Assembly (NCBI GenBank): GCA_017654935.2 | Contig: CM065710.1 | Location: forward strand, 24,674,091 to 24,738,090 | DNA: 64,000 nucleotides | Origin: Phymorhynchus buccinoides | Lineage: Eukaryota > Mollusca > Gastropoda > Neogastropoda > Raphitomidae | Direction: 5' to 3' | In this document: positions 55,776 to 64,000 of the stretch, piece by piece | How positions within the stretch are numbered: position 1 is the stretch's first letter | How the letters are laid out: every line of letters starts with the position of its first letter | Translations under genes and position numbers: made by a program | Notes under the pieces: model-generated | The model's database searches: none | The model's input: the letters and a program-made list of their open reading frames with translations, nothing else | What the model was told of the DNA's origin: nothing

Positions 55776-56007
55776 GTTGGCAAATGTGAGATAAATTCGC
55801 CCAAAGTCTGTCCGCGACTGAGCCGAGGTTTGAGACTCACCACCCGGACACGCAGGATTAGGAGCGGAAGTTGATGTTGGTTAAAGTCCAAGGAATGCGA
55901 CCATTTTGGAATGGTGCTGTATGGCGAAAGACAGTCTTTGGTGACAGGGGAAGTGCCCGCTATGCCACAGGTCCGCTATGCCACAGTCTTGCCTATTTGA
56001 TGTAAAG

Positions 56008-56056
56008 GTGTGTGTGTGTGTGTGTGTGTGTGTGTAGTAGTAGTAGTAGTAGTAGG
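56008..56056. repeat. (GT)n plus (AGT)n
   Basis: The GT run passes into a TAG/AGT run that coincides with the 3' tail (CTA)n of the LINE fragment on the minus strand. Confidence 0.9.
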
Positions 56057-56512
56057 GACAGGCTCTCAAGCCTAGGCCTCGCGGCCTATATAACGTCCCC
56101 TCTTTGGCAATGATGTTGCAAAAAATTATTTTGGGTCTGAGCAAGTTTTTGAAAGACAATCAGTCAAAATCATTAAAAAGACTGAAATTTCTGACTGGAA
56201 TCGAGAAGATTTTTAAAGGTGTTAATATTAGTTGCAAACTTGATGTTAGTACTTAGTTCATTCCAATGAACAGCAACTCTATAAGAAAATGAAAATTTTC
56301 TTCTATTACTTTGACAATATCTAATAAAGATTTTGTCTTCTGACTTTCTCGTGATGTTAAATTGTGGAACAGAAAAGAAAGTTTCAAAATTGATGTCATC
56401 AATACCATGGAATATCTTATAAGTTTGTATAAGGCTGCCTCTCAACCTCCTACCCTTAAGAGAGTGTAAGTTTTGGTGTCTTAGCCTTTCAATATATGAG
56501 ATGTTTCTCACC
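56036..56512 (-). pseudogene. CR1-like LINE, 3' end with ORF2 C-terminus
   Basis: The minus frame 56511-56173 reads LKGRRLRGSLIQTYKIFHGI, then RKFSFSYRVAVHWNELSTNI and FATNINTFKNLLDS, the CR1-group C-terminal pattern. The 3' UTR contains GCGAGGCCTAGGCTTGAGAG and ends (CTA)n. It is truncated at its 5' side exactly at a (GT)n tract (56513-56534). It resembles 35510-35775 more than 45324-46310. Confidence 0.8.
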
Positions 56513-56625
56513 GTGTGTGTGTGTGTGTGTGTGTAACCCTAAAATTTTGTTCTCCCAGACCAACCTTCAAAACCTCAATCTTACTATGTACAGTTAGATA
56601 GAATGTGAAACTATATAGTCTGTGC

Positions 56626-56698
56626 TACAGTGGAACAGTGGGTCTTATTAGGGAGGGGGCTTATAAGGGAGGGGTCTTATAAGGGAGGCTCCACTGTA
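56626..56698. mobile_element. pogo-like MITE, 73-bp deletion form
   Basis: TACAGTGGAACAGTGGGTC ... AAGGGAGGCTCCACTGTA. Most of the left half is lost. The following 56700-56790 carries a degenerate 'ATAAGGCGCATG...AATACGGTA' repeat. Confidence 0.7.
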
Positions 56699-56790
56699 CA
56701 TTATTACTATATTAGTCATATTATAAGGCGCATGTGTTTTAGTCTGGAGAAAAAAAAGTATTGCCTTAAAGTTTGAAAAATACGGTAGCA

Positions 56791-57308
56791 ATTTCTCATC
56801 ATGACTTTTGCAAACTTATATGTTTTAAACAGTGCAAGTTTTAAACCCATTCTGGGGTCAATTTGCAAACCGTAATTCTCCTATGGCAAATGTCAAGTTG
56901 AAGCCCCTGTTCGTATTCCTGCGAAGTTCAGCTGATTGATAGGGTGGAGCTATACAAAGCTTTGAACTGTCTCATTCACAAGCGCTAAAACGGAAATGCA
57001 GCTGTTTCGCTTTATTGAACCAAATCTTCTCGAAGAATTTTGTTTTATAAGAAGCAACATGCTCGGATAAGGGATAGGCTTAGGTGTTATTAGGTATTAT
57101 GTACTTTATAGTCACATAGGTGTCTCTGTGAAATTCAGGTTGCTCCCACCTGGAGAGCGTGTCGCAGCCAGAGGTGCGCCACCCAATTCATTTGTTTTTG
57201 CATTCGATTTTTGTGTGACTGATGAGGAAGGCAAGTGGGGGGTGAGGGGTGTGTGTGTTAAATTTTGATCAAGTAACAACTTTTTCGTTGCCACTGAGTT
57301 TAACGTGT
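56791..57308. other. Unassigned DNA
   Basis: No gene or repeat family recognised. Confidence 0.4.
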
Positions 57309-57325
57309 GCTAAGTGCATGGGCAC

Positions 57326-57359
<34 letters not shown>

Positions 57360-57460
57360 TCCACGTTCAGATGATAATGCCTAGTGCAAAGTGAGAGGAA
57401 AAATCCCCTATACCCAGGTTCGAACTCGGGGTTTACTTGACGCGAGGCTAACACGTTAAT
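57309..57460 (-). mobile_element. Second SINE type, tRNA-like B box and CGGATGAGACGATAAACC core
   Basis: In minus orientation: CTCGCGTCAAGTAAACCCCG, then B-box-like GAGTTCGAACCTGGG, ATTTTTCCTCTCAC, CTTTCGGATGAGACGATAAA and CCGAGGTCCTGTGTGCC, ending at CACACGTTAAA. Such 'TTTCGGATGAGACG.TAAACCGAGGTCC' cores recur in SINEs of many aquatic animals (family knowledge; the exact domain name is not assigned). Confidence 0.7.
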
Positions 57461-57531
57461 AATAATAATAATGAATAATACTTATATAGCTCATAATCTT
57501 GCTAAGCAACTCACTCACTCACCATTCATAC

Positions 57532-57700
57532 TACAGTGGAACCTCCCTTATAAGACCTCCCATTATAAGACTCCCTCTCTCATAAGACCTACTTCTCTGA
57601 GACATTGCCTATTCAAATTACCTCCCTTATAAGACCCTTCTCTTATAAGACCCACATTTTGGATGATTTTTTAAGGTCTTATAAGGGAGGTTCCACTGTA
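57532..57700. mobile_element. pogo-like MITE
   Basis: TACAGTGGAACCTCCCTTAT ... AAGGGAGGTTCCACTGTA, 169 bp with TA both ends. Confidence 0.85.
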
Positions 57701-57894
57701 ACAGCAACAAGATACACATTTTTCAAACATTTCAAAATGACTAGCTCACGTATGATCACATCTCTACGAAGAGAGAGAGAGAGAGAGTGTGTGTGTGTTT
57801 GCATGCATGCATATATGTGTGATTGAATTCTGCACTATGATGTCAATTAAAATGTGCAATACATATGCAAGTCAATTCATGCACATACATATGG

Positions 57895-57895
57895 G

Positions 57896-57926
<31 letters not shown>

Positions 57927-57963
57927 ACACACACACACACACACCAACACACACACACACACT
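57895..57963. repeat. (CA)n microsatellite
   Basis: About 30 CA units with TACA and CCAA breaks. A (GA)n/(GT)n run is at 57770-57800. At 57964-58317 the sequence is AT-rich and unassigned. Confidence 0.9.
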
Positions 57964-58317
57964 AACCACCAAACACATAATGACCCTGACCAATTATATT
58001 TATTCTCTAATACATTACATATCTCATCACCAACATCATCACCATCACAGTAACAACGCTTCGACATTGATCAGTGTTCATTTATAAACATTTGGCTATA
58101 ATTTGCATTCGCACATCTGCATAACGCACGCCACATTGTATGCAAATGAACTGATGATGAGCAACCATCAAAACCTCAATCATTCAATCAATCGTATGCA
58201 CAAATAATCAGTGTGTCAGGGCTCCCCTTAAACTTTTTAAACAATAACAAACAAAAACGCATTAACAACAACAATTTCTTAATTTAGCAAAATTTCTCTT
58301 TATTTTAAATTACCATT

Positions 58318-58630
58318 TCCCCCCGTGGGGATACCAGGGGGTCTTTTGTACAATAGTTCCCCCACCTTATGGAAGTCCTGTGCTTGTAACTTAAATTCCT
58401 CTAATCCGTCACTCTCTTTGACTCTGCCTTTTCCCTTTGCTTACTGTCATCTACTATCTTTCTGCCTTGCTGGTCCATTCTCCTGCCTTTAAAAAAAAAA
58501 AAAGAAACACAAAGATTTTCTCCAGGCGAAGACGGACATACTGGGCCAAACTATTTCTTATTTAGGCGCATAACGGCAGCATGATGCATCTGCACTCATA
58601 TGACAGGAAACTGAGCGATCGAAGAAGAAG
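58318..58630 (+). mobile_element. GAA-tailed ~300-bp repeat
   Basis: CCCCCCGTGGGGATACCAGG ... GAAACTGAGCGATCGAAGAA(GAA). A near full-length plus-strand copy with an A tract at 58491-58503. Confidence 0.8.
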
Positions 58631-58666
58631 GAAATTAACATTTAAAAATGAAGCTGGGTATGCACC

Positions 58667-59010
58667 CTCTCTAATTAGATCATTAACTCATATATGTCCG
58701 GAATTAATAAATAGCTGTCAATTTGATGCATTTGCTTCAAGGGAAGTAAACATGTGGTCACTTCTAAACTCACTTCGCTCCCTTAGACCACAATTTTGCC
58801 TCTGACTTTGCTTTTGTAGTGGTTTGTTGTGGGGAAACCAATCGGTGTAGAGTTTTTCTATATAAAGTCTCTATATAAAAAAGTCTGATTTACCACTTCC
58901 CTATGTCTAAACCTGAAGTAAAAACCCGTAATCTTCTTTCATTTCTCCTTTTGTTTATGTATGTTTTGTTTGTGTGTGTGGCTGGAGTGATTTGTGAGTT
59001 TTTTTAATGA
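58667..59010. repeat. Dispersed repeat (inverse of 34880-35215)
   Basis: The left part reads LINSCQFDAFASREVNMWSL before a stop at 58803. It continues into AAGTCTGATTTACCACTTCC and GGCTGGAGTGATTTGTGAG as at 34880. Possibly a LINE 3' end. Confidence 0.65.
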
Positions 59011-60600
59011 TGCGAATGAGTTAAAGGTTCTACTGAACTCCACCAAAGTGACCCCACAGCAGTGCAGCATCTCCTCTGGTGGTTCGCTTACTGACGGCCA
59101 AACACAGTTCGCTCCCTGCGGACTGCTGATTTGAAGGGTTTGCAACCTAACAAACTGGGGTGTCGCTGCGAGTTGGGACTCGGAATGAGCACCGTGGGGA
59201 GCAACGCCACTGGATGGCCCAAAATATGAGAGAAAAAAGATCCTGCAAGGCTTTCCAAGTCAAGTACGGTAAATTTATTTTTGAAATCCCCATGAGGTAC
59301 TCTGCCGAGTACAGCAACAAAGAAGCGTGTGCGCGCACGCACATACGCACGCACACGCACACACCACCTCCACCCCCTCTCGTTTTCTTTCCCAAGGAAA
59401 GATTGGAAGACTAGGCGTTGCCTAAAATCTTTATCCTTGAAAAATAAAGTTCAAGTTTTCAAGTTTCCCAACCTACAGTCATTCACTCAGCAGATGACAG
59501 ATCACTCCTACAAACGGGTGGGCTGAAAATAGGAATTGTTCGGAAATAATTAAGGGGAGTAATTTCAAGGTGTGTGGGAGTGATCTTGCCTAATTCAATG
59601 GTGAAACTGGGGAAGTTACTCTACCTTCAGGTAGATCCCCAGCTCTCGCCTCGTGGCGGAGCTATTCACGAAGAAGAAGTGATGCATCTGTGCTCATATG
59701 CACCTAACTAACAAATAGAGTACCTTAAGACATTATCGTAATATGACGTCAATTTGTGGATCTCCAGTTCGATATTGGAAAAGATTTATATCACCAGCGT
59801 CTATTAAAATGTTTTTGCTTCCACTGTATTAACGCTCTGCTTTGTAACTGAAACCGTTTTCTAGAAGCAAGCGGATTTCTGAAGACTATGACAAATTGGT
59901 CATTGCGTACCGGTACGGGTCAGTGCTCACCGTACATACGGGTGTTGCATTTTTATCTATATACACTTATATGTAACCATAGCAACTTTCATCCCACACC
60001 AAGTGCGTTGAGGAAACCTTAACAAAAAATGAGTAGATTCAAATCTTACCTTCTAACTCCATGAAAGTTGTTCTCTTTCGGTTCAAAAAAATGGAATCCG
60101 GAAGAAATAAATGACGCAATTTCATTACAATCTCTACGATTTCAGGGGGGGGGGGGGGGGGGTACGCACTGACCCAATCAACGCAAAGATTCGTCAGTAC
60201 TCTATAGTTAGGCCCAGCATGTCCGTCACCATTCCAGAGCTATGACATCAAAAGTGATGACGTCATCAATGACATCACACACCACACAGTAGACACTGGC
60301 CTGTGCAGGGAAAAGCTTAAAAGCAAATTAGCGAATTAACTAAAAATTGGGGATCCTCCAACTGATGAACAGTCAACCTTAAACCTAAAGCCAAAAAACA
60401 ATCAACCATCCTCAACACGTAATTATTAAACAACCAATGCAATAAATCATACATGTATGTGAACGGTCAAAGCTAAAAATGAAACAATCGACAAGACGAT
60501 CCATCAACATTGATCATAATCAATGCATTTAAATCAACAAACGAACAACGAACCCTTAAAAACGTATGACATTCTGTGATGTTATTCACATCGCACGCAA
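59011..60600. other. Mostly unassigned DNA
   Basis: 59679-59720 is a scrap of the GAA-tailed repeat (GAAGAAGAAGTGATGCATCT). A G tract is at 60145-60162. A plus-strand stretch 59090-59290 has higher complexity, but no exon could be supported. Confidence 0.4.
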
Positions 60601-60606
60601 TATCTC

Positions 60607-60740
60607 CTCCAAAGTCGGAGTGTGGCTGCCCACGTGGCGGGGTAACCAAAAACCGGTCACACACGTAATGTTCTCATCCCTAGCTGGTGCTTTTGTACCA
60701 TAGTGTTCAAGTGCTTTGGGATGATCCCTGGAGTCTTTAA
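60607..60740. repeat. Inverse relative of the 26873-27050 tandem repeat
   Basis: CTGCCCACGTGGCGGGGTAA and ACGTAATGTTCTCATCC(C)TAGC match that unit in reverse. The sequence then continues with TTTGTACCATAGTGTTCAAG, which matches 26853-26872 in reverse. Confidence 0.75.
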
Positions 60741-60891
60741 GCCAGGGTATAACAACAACAAACATCGCATGCAATGACAGAGAAATGCCGAACAAGTTGC
60801 TTTCTACAGCATCTTAAAAGAAACATGGATAATTATACAAAAGCCATATCCATACATAAACGAACAAGCAAAAATCGACAGATATGAACCC

Positions 60892-61448
60892 TTAAAGGTG
60901 GACCCTGATGGATGAGATTTTGCAAGAAACACGTCGAGATCACCAGAAAGACAGCCTTTTTAAAGATCGGAACACTCACTTTGCTCTGGTTTCTTAGAAA
61001 TTAAACCGTCAAAATGGCGATTCCTCCTTGGCGGAGATGCCGGAGAGAGAAGCCATTTTGGATGGGGTGGGTGGAGGTCACTCATTGTGGTTGAAGCGTT
61101 TTCTTTTTTTGTAGTGCAGTAAAAAATAAAAAGGAGATATTTCCTTTGCTGTGAGCGAAACTCTAAACTGTATAAAAAATTAAAATAATAAAATAAAAAG
61201 GCTTGTATTTCGAAAAGTTTGTGCAAACGATTTGGTCTAAACGCAGGCAGCCATTAGAAAAGAGACGGCAAACGCCTTCTCTTTTGGTGAAAGAATTTGA
61301 CTTCCAGCCAAGGAGGAATCGCCGATTTGACGGCTTGATTTCTGGGAAACCAGAGCAAAGTGAGTATTGCAATCTCTGTAAAGGGTGTTTTCATGGTGAT
61401 CTGGACGTGTTTCTTACAAAAACTCATCCGTCAGGGTGGCCCTTTAAA
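60892..61448. mobile_element. Fold-back element with TTAAAG..GGACCCTGATGGATGAG ends
   Basis: Left: GTGGACCCTGATGGATGAGA, CAAGAAACACGTCGAGATC, CTCACTTTGCTCTGGTTTC. The reverse complements lie at 61330-61448 (GAAACCAGAGCAAAGTGAG, CGTGTTTCTTACAAAAACTC, ATCCGTCAGGGTGGCCC). 557 bp; partial copy at 23597. Confidence 0.75.
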
Positions 61449-62267
61449 ACATGAATCATCTGATTCATCAACTGATGAACACAAAATCATCAACCTAAAC
61501 GCCAACAAACATCAGTTATACAAATCCTCGACCATCAAAACAGTCAATTCCATCGACAAAACGTTCCAAGACTTTTACATTTACATTATTGTAGTAGATT
61601 TCACACAAGAACATGAGCAGCAGTTTGGTGTTGATTAAAAACGAAAACAAAAATACAAATAATCTTATTCAAATAATGGACCCAAAAAAGCACAAACTTT
61701 TACATGATTATGATTTTTCTGGTTACAGTTAAAATATCTGACATGGTGAATAATTTTCAGTTTAATCAATTCGTTGAGCTTTTTTCCAAGTTGTCTAGCA
61801 AGTCAGGAGGAAATAAATGATAAATATCAGCGAATGAAGATTTCCAATCTATTAACTGAAGAAGCGATCATACAACCAATCTATTAACTGAAGAAGTGAT
61901 CATACAACGGTCTCCAGTAAATAAAACTTGAAGACCCCTGTCCTATACACAGAGAAAAACGACTTACATAAATAAATGCAGTCCATGCGAATCACTGTAT
62001 TTGAACGTAGTTATATACATGACTGAACGAATAATCCTGAAACAATTATTTGTTGTGGATAAGTTACAGCAAAGCGTTTTATTGCTATGTGAGCATGAAG
62101 ATCACAATCGGTAAGATGTTACAGTCAGAATGAGCAAATGAGTGATTTAAAAAAAGAAGAAGAAAAAAGAACTAGTGCTTGAATCAATGCCTTCATAAAG
62201 GACTTTCTACCAATTATTTCCAAGCGATCCAAAGACAAAAGTGGAATTTAAAATCTCTGGCAATGAA
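61449..62267. other. AT-rich unassigned DNA
   Basis: A short direct duplication (AATCTATTAACTGAAGAAG at 61847 and 61880) is the only structure noted. Confidence 0.45.
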
Positions 62268-62592
62268 ATTTTCTTCTTCTTCAATCGCTCAGACAGTTTC
62301 CTGTCAATTATGAGCGCAGATGCGTCATGCTGCCATTATGCGCCTAAGAAATAGTTAGGCCTGGGCAGCAAGCCCGACTTCGGCTGGAGGAAATCTTTTC
62401 GAAAGCGTTTCGTTCAAAAAAAAGGCCGGAGAATGGACCGGTAAGGCAGAAAGATAGTAGATGACAGTAAGCAAAAGGAAAAGACAGAGTCAAAGAGAGT
62501 GACAGATTGGAAGAAGTTCCAAGCACAGAATTAATTTCCAGAATATGGGGGAACTATTTATACAAAAGACCCCCCGGTATCCCCACAGGGGG
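62268..62592 (-). mobile_element. GAA-tailed ~300-bp repeat
   Basis: In minus orientation from CCCTGTGGGGATACCGGGGG at 62592 to GTCTGAGCGATTGAAGAAGA at 62270. Its last 20 bases closely match the 3' end of the LINE at 37325. Confidence 0.8.
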
Positions 62593-63333
62593 AGGGCAAT
62601 GATTGGTATTCTCTCCTTCAAAAAAATCACCGATTTGCATATTCTGACAGTAACATACAAGCATCTACAAAATTAAAATGTACATATTGTTCTTCTTCCA
62701 GCTGATATAATTATCTTTACACATTCAATCTAGGGCCTACATATTTCTTTGTTCTCGTTTAATTTCAAGTGTTCTGTGCAAGAAACGCATACATCAACAC
62801 ATAAGTAGATGTACACGTACACACACTGCATGCATGTATGCACACACACACACACACACACACACAGAGCACTCTTATGCTTGCTTGGTTTGTTCTTCAC
62901 ATTAGATTGAGCATTTGGAAGAGAGAGAGAATGAGAATAGCATATTAAATATTATATAAATAATTTAATTTTTAAAAACATAGCTTAGATGCCTCAACTG
63001 AGTTTTTTTAATTTAATCTGAAACAGACAAAATCATATTCTGTTCAACCAATATATAAGCCAGAACCTATTGCGCAAACTGATTATGCGCAGCATAACTC
63101 AATAAGAAAAGCCTTCATATCAACTACATGTACACTCTATGCAGTCTAATAAATAATCATCTAATTTCCTCATCTAAGACCACCACCAGGACAACATATC
63201 AAACAACCAAACAAAAATGCAATGAAGTTTCTGGCTTTACACTTTACACAAGGACGGTAAAATCCCCCCCCCCCCCCACCCCCACTCCCTTGAATTTGGC
63301 ACAAGAAACACTGACCCTGATTAACCAGACATT

Positions 63334-63706
63334 ACACACACGCACACATACACGTGTGAGCATACACACACACATAGCAACACATGCACACACCTACACC
63401 CCCTCCCCCAACACACACATTGGCCCTTTTATTTCCATAAATAAAACTTTCCCTTTAGTGCCAGTTTGGGGGGTTTGGGAAGACAAACAGATGAAAAAAC
63501 AGCCAACAACACACACACACGCACACATACACGTGTGAGCACACACACATAGCAACACATGCACACACCTACACCCCCTCCCCTCCTCCCCCAACACACA
63601 CATTGGCCCTTTTATTTCCATAAATAAAACTTTCCCTTTAGTGCCAGTTTGGGGGGTTTGGGAAGACAAACAGATGAAAAAACAGCCAACAACACACACA
63701 CAAAAA
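63334..63706. repeat. ~180-bp tandem duplication x 2
   Basis: CGCACACATACACGTGTGAG ... GGGAAGACAAACAGATGAAA starts at about 63341 and 63520. Units differ mainly in (CA)n and C-rich lengths. The repeated Cys/Val-rich minus frame is an artefact. Confidence 0.9.
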
Positions 63707-63855
63707 GTGGATGTGGTTAGGTTTGAGAAGGTAACCACCCTCATTTTTTCCCAATGAACTCTAGAAAAACTACAAACTAGAGTAAAAAAATTAATTCACC
63801 TTTTTTTTTAAAAACTTTAAAAAAAACCTTTTAATCATGTTCAATATTAATTATG

Positions 63856-63965
63856 ATCGCTTCTCTGGCTTTTGGCTAAGACAGTGATTCAGGAACATAA
63901 ATTTTTGTTTATACCCCTTTATACCAGCCCGTCGTACATGGCGAAAGCCGATACGCGACGTTAAA
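63856..63965 (+). ncRNA. U2 snRNA-like 5' head fused to unrelated sequence (pseudogene or snRNA-headed SINE)
   Basis: ATCGCTTCTC then TTTTGGCTAAGA, separated by TGGC instead of GGCC, reproduces the first 26 bases of U2 snRNA with two differences. Similarity stops at about 63885, before the branch-point-recognition sequence, so it cannot be a working U2. What follows (GTCGTACATGGCGAAAGCCG, ATACGCGACGTTAAACTGAA) is not U2. SINEs with snRNA-derived heads are known (SINEU type); this could be one, or a truncated U2 retrocopy. Confidence 0.6.
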
Positions 63966-64000
63966 CTGAACTTCCATCCTAATTCACCTTTCTTGCAAAT

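Noticed and set aside
59088..59360. 90-codon minus frame (LGHPVALLPTVLIPSPNSQR) as a gene
   Set aside because: It ends in CA-repeat-derived Arg/Val sequence, has no splice partners and no domain I recognise.
63394..63744. 116-codon minus frame with repeated VGCFFICLSSQTPQTG
   Set aside because: It is explained by the 180-bp tandem duplication with CA repeats.
63856..63885. Functional U2 snRNA gene
   Set aside because: Similarity ends before the branch-point-recognition region, Sm site and 3' stem-loops.

Overview
This window is nuclear DNA of an animal, not of a bacterium or virus. It shows spliced coding exons with GTAAGT donors, truncated non-LTR retrotransposons, tRNA-headed SINEs, TTAGGG-type telomeric motifs and very many microsatellites. 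The retroelement flavour (CR1/L2/Rex1-like LINEs, an RNase H LINE with a (GAA)n tail) and the density of fold-back elements suggest a mollusc, perhaps a marine gastropod. That placement is inference and no species can be named from the sequence. A 500-base run of N lies at 2501-3000.

The window is almost entirely repeats. The only host protein gene I can support is on the minus strand: a small single-pass membrane protein with a Lys-rich tail, whose last coding exon is at 42055-42176. Two different upstream coding exons (43064-43172 and 55688-55775) each end in the same phase at a GTAAGT donor, and each supplies an N-terminus plus the first half of a membrane helix that the last exon can complete. 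The intron/exon boundary of that last exon has been tandemly duplicated, giving seven in-phase candidate 3' splice sites.

Region by region. 0-5.3 kb: a telomere-motif fold-back element, long (TC)n tracts, a degenerate minisatellite running into the gap, and a LINE scrap. 5.5-16.5 kb: a nest of DNA-transposon-like elements in several families. These are TTAA-flanked piggyBac-like elements, TA-flanked pogo-like elements (TACAGTGGAACC ends), and a family with CAGACCTGTTTAC ends and 6-bp target duplications. Two of these elements have swollen into minisatellites (12-13 kb and 13.4-14.2 kb). 16.8-19.6 kb: less repetitive, with local tandem duplications and a recurring 20-mer. 20-35 kb: more fold-back elements, two SINEs and copies of a ~300-bp GAA-tailed repeat. 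35.5-37.4 kb: two LINE ends, one with its RNase H region expanded into about 20 copies of a 47-bp unit. 39-41 kb: CA-rich DNA and CGGACTATAAG-type elements. 42-43.2 kb: the gene. 44-57 kb: a 1-kb pogo-like element, three CR1/Rex1-like reverse transcriptase fragments, a large fold-back and long (GT)n tracts. 57-64 kb: further SINE, pogo-like and GAA-tailed copies, a tandem duplication and, at the very end, a U2 snRNA-like head fused to unrelated sequence.

Nested insertions give clean empty-site comparisons inside the window, so target duplications (TTAA, TA, 6 bp, 8 bp) can be read directly for several families. Most long open frames are artefacts of tandem repeats or microsatellites and are not genes.
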